A DNA stretch of 64,000 nucleotides from Adenophora triphylla var. japonica. Its lineage: Eukaryota > Streptophyta > Magnoliopsida > Asterales > Campanulaceae. Below the pieces are notes generated by a model. It was not told the origin of the DNA, ran no database searches, and worked only from the letters and a program-made list of their open reading frames with translations. Below are positions 41,821 to 52,100 of this stretch, in pieces; the first letter of the stretch is position 1; each line of letters opens with the position of its first letter. The stretch lies in assembly GCA_022495995.1 (NCBI GenBank), contig JAFEMH010001472.1, positions 404,791 to 468,790 on the forward strand, in the 5' to 3' direction. A program made the translations under genes and the position numbers.

Positions 41821-42900
41821 CTAGTAAGGGTGTTACCGCCATGGAGTGCGATAACACACAGGGAGTAGCTGCAGTGTCTTATACTAGTGCATATTTTTTG
41901 CTAGTTTGGTTTTATTCTCTCTGCTTTGTAAGGGTTCCCATAGTTAAGCCGTGAGCTATGAGAGTTCTCCACGGTTGCAGCATCTTGACCTTTTTTGTTG
42001 TGGTAGGATAGCACCCCCTGGAATAACACACTTGATAAAACTCCCTTCGTATGCTTAAAGTAGAAACAAAGTCACTAATCTTTTTCAAATAAATAAAAGA
42101 GCGAAGGCATTTTATCCATACTATTCTCTCGAGCTCGGGGCACGGTGTTCCATTTCTGACGATGTACTCTTGCCAATGAGAATGTATGAGGTGATTTCAT
42201 GCTAAGTATTAGGGACATGGGTTCGCTACTACCGGTGTACCCACTACTTGAAAGGCATAGATCACTTGGTCTTTACACTTGAAATAAAACTTCGAAGCAC
42301 GCGAGCTCGTTACTACGATGCTTTCTTGTTTTAAAGAAGTGTATTGATACGTGAGTAACAAGCAATGTCTTAAAAATATAAATATAGGCGCATAATGCCT
42401 AAAAATTGCGTGGTCCTAACAATGCCATTTGTTATGCCTAAAAAGTGCTTTAAAATGCTCGGCTTTATTATGCCTCGAAGTGTTTTGAAGCTGAATATAT
42501 TTATCGAGGGATTTTTATCTTATGTGTTATCCTAGATGTTACCATCATTGCCATTAAATTGTATATTTGTATGTGCTATATTATGTTTTTTATTTCTTTA
42601 TTTTCGGTTTCGGTTAATTAATTTTTTAAACTTTTTGAAAGTCTTTTTTATTGTTTAAGAGTTTTAAAAGTTTGAAAAAAGTCTTTAACTAACCTAATTT
42701 ATTCTTGATAAACAACTTCGAAATATCTAAGAGTCCTAAAATCTAGGGATTTGATTTTCCAAAAACCATATGGACTTGGTATATTTGGTATGTTTTGTTT
42801 ATTATTTTCGTTTTATATATTTAAAAATTAAAAAAAAATCACAAGAAATTAAAAAATTAAAGTAAAAATTATTTAAAAAAAAAAAAAAAAAAAATTTCAA
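41821..42900 (+). other. 3' non-coding region of the copia-type element (forward arm)
   Basis: About 1.1 kb without ORFs follows RNase H. It carries a GGTGTTACC...ATAACACA inverted motif (41829-41857) and ends in a long A-rich tract (about 42866-42893). The same sequence in reverse lies at about 43700-44770. Such a long 3' untranslated region is typical of Sireviruses. Confidence 0.6.
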
Positions 42901-42957
42901 AATAATGGCCGGATGTTTAATTTGTGTGGGAAGAGTTTTGTATTTGATTTTTCTTTG

Positions 42958-43073
42958 TGGCCTAGAAAATAGGGGGAGTAAATATTGTAGTTATTTTTGT
43001 GTGGCTAGAAATAAGGGAAGTTAGGTAAATATTTAATGTAATTATTTTTAGTGGCTAAAAAATAGGGGGAGAT
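42958..43073 (+). promoter_or_regulatory. Multiplied polypurine tracts
   Basis: Three spaced copies of a GTGGC(C)TA-led purine tract: GGCCTAGAAAATAGGGGGAG (42959-42978), TGGCTAGAAATAAGGGAAG (43002-43020) and TGGCTAAAAAATAGGGGGAG (43052-43071). Repeated PPTs upstream of the 3' LTR are described for Sirevirus elements. Here no 3' LTR follows. Confidence 0.6.
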
Positions 43074-43700
43074 TAATTAAAATAGGAGATAATTAGAGGA
43101 AGTAGGATAAGTCTTGAAAAATTAATTCCTAATCTAATTCCTATTTTTTTCTCCCTCTCTCTCTAGCACCCCTAATCCCACTTCTCTCTCACACACCACG
43201 GTCAAATACCCGCCATGCGTCACCGTCCAAGTCCACCCTATTCTCAAACCTTCCAAAATCAGCGACCTTCAAATTCCAAACTCTTCCCTAAAACCACCCA
43301 ACAAAATGGCATTACCAAAAAAGCAATCACGCCCCTTTGGAGGTATTTGGAGCATTGGTTCAGAAGTGGTCCCAATGGACCGCAGACCCAGCGCCCGGCT
43401 CACAATGCAGACTGACATTTTGAAGCCCCAGATTTTGTTGTTAAGGGAGATTTGGCTGGACTTGAATTTTGTGAAAGAAGGCAGAGGGAGGAAAATATAG
43501 GGGTAGACCAATTAATTTTCAGACTTATCTACTTTCCTCTGATTATCTCTTTAGTAATCTCCCTGACCACAGCCCTTGCAATACTACTGTTGCATCTTAC
43601 CCTAACCTCACTACAACATGACCTCTAGCCACTGTACATTTTCTAAACCTCTGGAAAAAGCAGAACTCTAAAATGAGACATCCGACTATATAGCTGAAAA
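43074..43700. other. Unique spacer at the centre of the copia inverted repeat
   Basis: It begins after the last polypurine tract. It contains CTCCCTCTCTCTCTAGCACC followed by a short ORF from ATG 43215 (MRHRPSPPYSQTFQNQRPSN...) and an overlapping ORF beginning MALPKKQSRPFGGIWSIGSE. I do not recognise either. It could be the start of an envelope-like third ORF of a Sirevirus or a captured host fragment. It is not duplicated in the right arm. Confidence 0.45.
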
Positions 43701-44759
43701 AAATTTTTTTTTTAAGACACAAATAATTTTTTAAATATATATAAAAACGAAAATAAAAATAAACAAATACCAAAATATACCAAGTCCATATGGTTTTGAA
43801 AGATCAAATCCTAGATTTTAGGACTTAGATATTTGAAGTTGTTTACTCAGAATAAACTTGGTTAGTTAAAGACTTTTTTCAAACTTTTAAAACTCTTAAA
43901 CAATAAAAAAGACTTTCAAAGATTTAAAAACTTAATTAAACAAACCGAAAATAAAGAAATAAAGAAACATAATATAGCACATACAAATATGTTAATGGCA
44001 ATGATGGTAACATCTAGGAATAACACGTAAGATAAAAATCCTTGATAAACTATGATTCGGTTTCAGCAAACACTTGAGGCATAATAAAATTTGAGCCATT
44101 AATGCTCAAGAAGCATAACAAGCTTGTTGAGCACGAACATAACAATTTAAATATAAATTCTTTATATATATATTTTTAAGTCGTGCTTGTTACTCGCGTA
44201 TCAATACACTTCTTTAAACAAGAAAGCATCGTAAATAACTTGACTCACAGGTGGCTAGTTTTTATTTTCAAGTGTAAATAGACAGTGATCTATGCCTTTT
44301 CAAGTAGAATTCTGCTAGTGCTTGAACTCCATTGTCCCTAATACTTAGCATAAAATCACTTTCATACATTCTCACTTGGCAACTGAAGTACATCGTTGCG
44401 GCGAGCACCGTGCCCTAGAGCTCGAGAGAATAGTATGGATAAAATGCCTTTGCCTTTTATTTATCAAAAGAATTAGTGACTTTGTCACTTTAAGCATATG
44501 AAAGGGGTTTTATCGAAGTGTGTTATTCGGGGTGCTATCCTACCACAACAAAAAGGTCGACATGTGTACGTGACAGTGAGAACTCTCATAGCTTGGAACG
44601 AACTAACCTGGGAACACTTATGGCGGCAGAGAGATAAAACCAAACTGGCAAAAAAATATGCGCTAGTATCACATGTGTTACCCGGGTGTCAGTATCGGCA
44701 CCCATGGTAACACCTTACTACGAGGAGGACTAGTTTGCAGAGATGTCTGCTTTAAGACC

Positions 44760-47700
44760 AAGAGATCTCTTTAGACTAGAGAACTCATATCATGAGATCT
44801 AAGGGTTTTGTGAAAATATCGGCAAGTTGATACTTTGTATCAGTATATGCTCTATATTTATTATCTTTTTATCTACACATATGTCTTAAAAAATGATGAC
44901 GGATGTCAATATGTTTAGTACGGGAGTGTTGTACAGGATTTTTGGAAATATTAATAGCACTTCAAATTATCACGATATAAGGTCAAAATATTGCTATCCA
45001 GCATTCCATAATCACATCAAGCATGTGTTTTAACCAAATTAGTTGTGAGCAAGCAACTACCGGTACTACATATTACATTAGTTTGTGGATAATGAAACAC
45101 AATTTTGTTTTCTACCTATACCATGATACTAAATTATTCCAAGTAAAAACATCCCCGCTTGTACTTTCTATCATCCATATCCCAACCTTGTCCAGGAGTC
45201 ACTTAAAGCCTACTAAATTAGTATTAGTAATCTTTACTATACCAAATCCCTAAATCACTAGTTCCCGAAAACATATTTAATGATCTTTTTCCCATGAAAT
45301 TTAGGTGGTTGCAGACACTTTAGGATTAGATTGATATCTAGCACATCCACACCTTGTACATCAAATCGGGCGACTAGAAGCTAAGGTAAAGGAGACACCC
45401 GATCAATGGAACGATATAGGGTTGGATCGAGCATGCTTCTCCCATTTGATCTTTTCCAATCTTGAGAAGAAGTGCCCATAGGAATTTTGAGCTCTTCAAC
45501 CTTCCAACCCAAACTTCTTCACCGGAGTTCCTTGCATATTTGCTTTTGGAGATGAAAATCCCTTCACTTGATTGCTTAACAGCACATGCCTAGAAAGAAG
45601 TTAAGCTCCCATCATGCTTCATTTCAAATATGTTGATGTCATAGCTACTCTACAAAATCATTTAAACAAGTTTTGATGTGAAGCCATATACTATGTCATC
45701 AACATAGATTTGAACCCACTGACAAGTTGCTCCATGTTTAAGAATGAATAAAGTCCTATCTGCTTCTCCTCTAGTAAAACCATATTCTAGTAAAAAACTA
45801 GTTAACCTACCCATACCCATGCACGTGAAGCTGTGCTTCAACCCATAAAGAGCTTTATCCCAAGTCTATACACATGAAGTCTGGTTGAAAATGGACTCTT
45901 GAAAGCCTCTTTGGTTGTTCAACAAAAACTTCCTCATCTAAGTATCCATTTAAAAAGGCTGCTTTGACGTCCATTTGAAACAATGTGATTTTAAGAAAAC
46001 AAGCGCTGGCCAATAAAAGTGCTTATTGAACTTCAATTCACTAGCCACCGAGGAATGCAAAAGGTCTCGTCATAGTCAATTTGTGCATGGCTGAGCCACA
46101 AGGCGAGCCTTGTTCGCGATGTTTCCATACTTCATCGATCTTATTTTTGAAAATCCATTTTGTCCCAATAACATTAGTGTTTGAGGGGTACAAACATTGT
46201 TACGAGCAAATATGATCAAGTTCATCTTTCATTAGCTGAATCCAAAAATTATACTTTTAAGCTTTCAATCACGATTTTTACAGGTTCTACTGGAAGTGAT
46301 AGTAAAACAAGAGTAATGTTACCTTTGGTATGTGGTGGACATGCATACCTTACCATCGTCACGGTCACTAATGGAAATTCATGCGTCTTGTTTGTACACC
46401 CTCATTCACCTCCCCAATCACTTGGAGTTGTAGAATGATTTGCGGTTTCTCGTGAACCCCTGTTTCAACTAAACTTCTTGATCTTCATTTCTTTGGTGGA
46501 ATCGAGATGCTTATCGAGAGTGTTATCTCATCAATGTGGCAGCACCTAGGCATTTACTGTGTTACTATCGATGTTAGCACTCGTGAAGCTAACACTGCTG
46601 CGGGCTAACGCTCCCGGCGACTTCTTCGGCTCAAGGGTACTTGAACATTTTCTCTGCAACTCTTGAGTGATCATCCAAAACAGTATTCATGGATTCATGA
46701 ATGGTTTTTAGCCTTAGATTAAATACCCTAGTATGCGCGACTATTTGAAGCATAACCAAGAAAAATGACCTTATCACTCTTAGAGTCAATTTTTACTAAG
46801 TAGTCCCGATCATTGACAATGTAACACTTGTGACCAAAGACATGAAAATAATGAACTTTTGGTTTTACACCATTCAAAATTTCGTATGGAAGAATGGTAG
46901 TGCTTGATCTTTAAAACTCTATTGGCCAAACGTGTGAGAAGCCGTATTTAGTGCATCAAATACGCTAAATCTTTTCGAAATTCTTTTTGAAAATAACATC
47001 ACACGAAGTGTCATTTCAAGTAAAGTCCTATTCTTCCTTTATTACCCCATTTTGTTGAGGTGTTTTTGGAGTAGAAACCATGGTGAGCTACGCCTGGCAC
47101 AAAAATTTGCAAGGCAGCGTCTGAGGCCACTCCGCTCCCATGACTCGGACCTGACCGAAAAAGTGAAGCACAAAACATGTTTTTGATCTTAGAATGCAAG
47201 ATTTTGAACTTTTTCAAAAGTACTCAACATTTTCCCTTAAAAAGCAAACCCATCAAATCGTGAAAAATAATCAGCAATGACATAAGTATATTTCTTGCCC
47301 CTAAAGCTTTCTATCTCAAATAGTTCAATTAGATCCATATGCAAGAGTTGGCTGTGTGTAGTACCAGTGTGTTGCTCGTGTGTTGGGCAGCACCATGGGT
47401 AACACGAGTTTGTTTCCCTTTGAGACAGTCCTCACAAACAATTTTTTGATTAAGATCAAGACTAGGAAAATGCCTTGGTTGTATCTAGATGTGTCTTTTC
47501 TATGTTACGAAAGTGAACATGTCCCAGCTTTTGATGCCACAATGTGGTGTTGTAGAGATTTTTGCCGAATGGTATACTTGCTTGTCTTCAACAAGATGGC
47601 AATTATCACTAGATCTTGTACCTGTCATTACACAAGTGTTAATCTTGTGCTAAACTTCACCAAGTATCTTTATTAAGTTCGCACCTCTAAGTTGTCATCA

Positions 47701-49165
47701 CTGAGATGACTAATACTAATTAAGTTAGGTACAAGTCCATCATCATGTAAGACATTCTTTAAGGTTGGAAATCCAGACACATTTAGTGTCCCTATCCCAA
47801 TGATATTACTCTTGCTCCCACCATATAAGTTACACTACCCCCATGAATTATTCATAGTCTTTTTAAAAAATAATTTTGTTCCTGGTCATATGCCCGTGAG
47901 CACCCACTATCAAGGCACCAAGAGCCTTCAATATTTGTTTTTTGCGTGTACACAACATCACATGGCAGGTGGCACGGTTTCCACGCCTTTTTGAATTTTT
48001 ACCATTGGCTTGGGAGTGTTATCATGTCAGCTGAGGCAACACCTCGGCTAACACCTGAGTGGGACAGTTTTTGAAACAATATAACATTTATTTTTAAAAT
48101 GTCCAGGTGTGTGACGATATTGACACACCTTCCCTTTGTCACGTAATTCTTTTGAAGAAAAGTCTTTGATCAAAAAATCGCTCCTTAATTAAGCAATTCT
48201 CATTATGTTCATGAACAAAGTAGAAAGAATACTTTATTCAAAGGTTCTTGTAATACACATATACGAGAGGTGTACTGAAGTTCAAGATGTCATCCAATTT
48301 GGCCAGATCCGATCTTGAGCTAACTTCAAGGTGATTTCGACTAGAGTCAGATTGCCCTTGACTCTTTCAAGCTCGAATTCTCTCTTTCTTGCTTGAACCT
48401 CCGTATGAGTCACATAGGCACGTAATTTTCATTCTCTTTGGTTAAAGGACTTAACCTGAGTGTTCTGCTTTCCTGTGTCCGTCTTTTAATCCGAGGAAGT
48501 AGATGTCTTTATTTCTGCTCATCCTCTTGTGTACTTTCTGTATCGAGGTTAGAAAAACTTTCATACAAACAAGCGGCATTGGCTGTAATTGCATCATACT
48601 GTCAGTGTGACTCCGTGGTATCTGAGCTTCACCCAACAATTGACACTCATTAGCAATATCAAATAATTCGTGTTCAAAATAAGAAGGAATAGTTTCATTT
48701 TCTACCCATCCTTAATCTTCATCCTAAATCTCGCTAGTATGGAGACCCTCGCAGCTTAGTTTCAATACTCGTGCACTTAATCGCCATAACATTTGCCGTT
48801 CACAAAAACGTTGTAAAATATCCCATGCTTCTTTTGCAAAGTGGAAGCTTTGCTTTTGAATAAGTTTGAAAATATGCATATCAACCCACTCTAAAATAGC
48901 ATTAAATGCCTTTTCATTGAAACTAGCTTGGTTGATCTCTTTCCAATGTTCCATTCCATTCGTGTTTGACTTCAGACGTCACCATCTTCTAATCGACTGG
49001 TAACATTGGTAAGGAGTAACCATTTGTTATAGATCGCCATGCTCGAAGATCAATTGATTTGATATGCGAGCGTAGACGGATCTTCCCGATAACAATAATT
49101 CGAGCCCATCTAACACGGGAAAGAGCGCTTATTGTGTAGGATTAGCCGGATGCATAAGCCATGAC
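44760..49165 (-). pseudogene. Ty1/copia gag-pol, frameshifted (inverted arm)
   Basis: This is the mirror copy of the forward gag-pol, read on the minus strand. Gag lies near 49165-48724 (KEINQASFNEKAFNAILEWV, AKEAWDILQRFCE), protease near 47930-47880, GAG-pre-integrase near 47640-47460, integrase near 47360-46880 (KFKILHSKIKNMFCASLF), RT near 46270-45540 (YVDD complement ATCATCAACATA-like at about 45690) and RNase H near 45240-45140. It is more damaged than the forward arm, with frequent single-base and multi-base indels and no ORF above 100 codons in the coding sense. Confidence 0.8.
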
Positions 49166-49220
49166 ACCTGTACTCAAGCACTTAGTATCGTCAAGTGACT
49201 TTCGCTTTCACGATACCAAT

Positions 49221-50247
49221 TGAAATTGTCAATGGCTTCACTTTGAAAGAGATGTGCCAGCCGTCAGATGTTACCCAACACCCTGGGTCGCTAAATACAC
49301 GGCGACGGACAAGACACACACACACCAAAATAAATAGTTTATAAAAACTTTGTGCAGCTTGGCAAAATAAACAACACAAGATATATTTTCTCCAAGTTAT
49401 ATAAATATATAACTTGAGTGTGCCTAGATGGCGAAGACTTTATAATCAATATAACTGCAAAATTACAAAGCCGAAAGTTCCTTATTGCTAATACAATGAT
49501 AATGCTCTATGGAACTAAATGTGAGACAAAGAACGAATCCTATCCTTAGCCAACACTGCTCTTAAACACTCGAAGTGTTTAAGCCTAGAATCACGAAAGG
49601 GGAGGAAGGATATGCGAACCAAAGAACTTTGTCTTTCTTGCTGTTATGGTGTGTGTGTTTGATATTTGGCCTACTTCAAATGAAACACACCTAGCCTATT
49701 TTATAGCCTTCCAATGCGCTTGGAGGCTACTCCCAAAATGCTAACAGCCTTGGACCTTCGGGTCAGTGTGAGAGGAGTGGAGAGATTTCTTGGCTTGAAT
49801 TCCTCTCTTCATACGCCAACTTCCACTAGAATGTAGCAACCGATTTCTTGAAGCCCAAGTCCATGCTTTATCCCTTGTACTCTCTTGCTTTCTTGGTATT
49901 GTACTTTCTTCAATTAATCAGCAACAACTCCATGACTTGGTCTTCTCCCACGTTTTATTCGCTTCATCAAGCCTAATATGGACCAAGTAAACATTGATTC
50001 CGTAAATCTTCGTTTACGAATAATTCCTCCAACAACTTCTTCCTCGATTTTAGCATTTAATCCAAATGCATATATTTAACCCGGGAATATGGACCAACAA
50101 ACACATATATCTTGCTAAACAATATTAGACATTAGGATATAAAATAATATGGAAAGAATTATTAAATTACAAATCATTACAAACCTGCAATGACCAACCG
50201 CCAAAGTGATAGCACTCCGCGGGTAACACCTACAACCGCACACAGCA
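49221..50247 (-). repeat. LTR of the copia-type element, inverted arm
   Basis: On the minus strand it starts TGCTGTGTGCGG... then GGTGTTACCCGC and ends ...CAATTTCA at 49221, followed by the primer-binding site complement (GATACCAATT, 49211-49220). It matches the LTR at 36289-37254, including the AAGTTATATAAATATATAAC palindrome (here about 49393) and the AGCCTATTTTATAGCC promoter region (about 49690), with many indels. Confidence 0.8.
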
Positions 50248-50339
50248 TGTACTTGGACTCCCAAAATAGAAAAGTGTGAAGTATGTAACCGGACTGAGGA
50301 GGTATACTATTACAACTATATAACTAGTAGTCCTCTCCC

Positions 50340-50866
50340 CCGACGCAGAGACAAATTTGGCGATTCGGGGTCAAGACCAGTGTGGCCGCCTCACTCATCC
50401 TCTGGCGCGCGCCAAGATGCGCCAAATGGGAAGGGCATTTTCAGAGCTCCATGCGGTCACCCCAAACCCAGCTCATGCGGCCTCCCCAAGCTTGGCCGAC
50501 CAAGAGGGATGCTTCGGTGAATCATGCGCCCGCCTGACATTTCGGACGCCCGCCCTCGGCGTCGGCTTTGCGGATTCCGTATTTACGTCGTTATTTCCAA
50601 TTACCGATTGTTTGGTTTTCGAGACTTGGGGGCATTTTGTAGTCCTTTGCTTTATTATTTTGTTGCTTAGGGTTTTAGAAGTATTTAAACAACTTTGGTA
50701 ATTTGTTTAGCATCAACTCTCGACATTAATTATTCAATCGCAACCTCTGCGTACAGACTTCTTCATGGAGTTCTTAAACCCTTTGATACAGACACTAATC
50801 GAAGTCAAGAACTCCCTTTGATTTTTTTGTTAATCATTGTTGACTTTCATTTGTTTATATTGTTTG
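50340..50866 (+). repeat. 5' LTR of a Ty3/gypsy chromovirus-like element
   Basis: It is repeated at about 55440-55975, with shared blocks TGGCCGCCTCACTCATCCTC, TTGGCCGACCAAGAGGGATG, TTTCCAATTACCGATTGTTT and TTTTAGAAGTATTTAAACAA. The exact TG and CA ends are uncertain because of indels. It is followed by TGGTATCGTGCAGCGAG (50867 on), a degraded PBS, and a gag start codon. Confidence 0.75.
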
Positions 50867-50892
50867 GTATCGTGCAGCGAGATCCTAGGATC

Positions 50893-52100
50893 ATGGCCAA
50901 TAACGGAAATTATGGAGAAAATGTAAGAGCTCAAAATGCCCCATGGCTATAATGATCGCCAATTTTAATGCGTTGGTTCTGTGACAAATGCAAGAATGTA
51001 TGCAACAGATCGCGCCGCTCGTGTCAAGAACATGCGTAAGAACGTGGAATCTTTTACAAGCTTTGCAGAAATGCCAACGGCATCGGGCAGGTACCCACCT
51101 GTGGAGATCCCCGCAGATCGCGAAGACAAACACACTTCCATCAAGCCTGGCCGGCCGGGAGGAATTCGTATCAATATCGAACAACTACCAAAAATCAAGG
51201 CGTATATTCCCTTTCTTTTCCTCAAAGTAGCCGACATGGTTGGTTTTTCTTGACGATTGGGGATGAAGTTGAAAAATATTTTGATTTGACGAATACGCTT
51301 CGGTGGTGTCCTATATGCGGGCATACAAATTAAGGGCAAGCGCGTCCGCATGGTGGAAACAAATCAATAACCAATTGATTCGTAACGGCGTACCACCAAT
51401 TAATGATCGGGACCGTATGAAACATGCTTTCTGAGGCAGCAGGTTTTTACCTATTAATTTTGAGCAAAGCCATGTACAAGAAATTCAATGGAGTTGTAAA
51501 CAAGGTGCTAGAACGGTAAGATGCTTATCTCCATGATTTTCACAACCGGTCATCTCGCACCGACTTGAGTGAAACGGATGCGCAACTGATGCTCTCTTGT
51601 TCAAGGCCTACTGGCTGAATATCCATAATCAGTTCGAACTCCATACCGTCGCTTGGATGAGGCTATTCAGCCAGCGCAAATGGGCGAACGTCGCCGCGTC
51701 GGCTTTTCGTGCCACCTTCTCGGCCTGCAATTTGGGGGTCAATCGTCAACCGCTGCGGGCTCCCGATTCCTAGCAAGACACAAGGTTGGGGTTCAGCCAC
51801 TGCCGAGGCGAAAACAACCTCCGCCCCTCTGACGCAAACCCAGGCAAGCCGACTCCGCCTCCCTCGACTAACCGGCCGACTACCAATCCTTGTGCTAAGT
51901 CTTACGGTGACAAGTGCTATAAGTGTGGTGGCGTGGGTCATATTTCGAGCCAATGTTCGAGTCGTAAACCACAAACGTGGTTCAAAGGGATGGCGGTGGA
52001 AGCAGGATGTCACCGAGGAAGCCTTGTCAGAGTTTCGGGAGGATCCCAATGATGAAGCCGAAGGTCGAGTGTTAGCACTCATCTTTTGTGGTCCGAAGAC
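50893..52100 (+). pseudogene. Ty3/gypsy gag with CCHC zinc knuckle, frameshifted
   Basis: It starts MANNGNYGENVRAQNAP and contains debris of a gag capsid domain in several frames. A perfect zinc knuckle CYKCGGVGHISSQC (CX2CX4HX4C, 51915-51956) lies near the C-terminal part. At least four frame breaks occur. The product would package element RNA if intact. Confidence 0.75.

Larger units (their letters stand above)
36289..50247. repeat. Large inverted repeat of two copia-type elements, tail to tail
   Basis: The left arm (36289 to about 42890, + strand) is LTR, gag, protease, integrase, RT, RNase H and 3' UTR. The right arm (50247 down to about 43700) is the same order on the - strand. A unique spacer of about 800 bases separates them. 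No LTR copy occurs at the inner ends. Both outer ends stop at the LTR 5' terminus (TGC...). Flanks outside are unrelated (GTTAA on the left, TGTAC on the right), with no clear target duplication. The arms differ by scattered substitutions and many indels. Confidence 0.85.
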
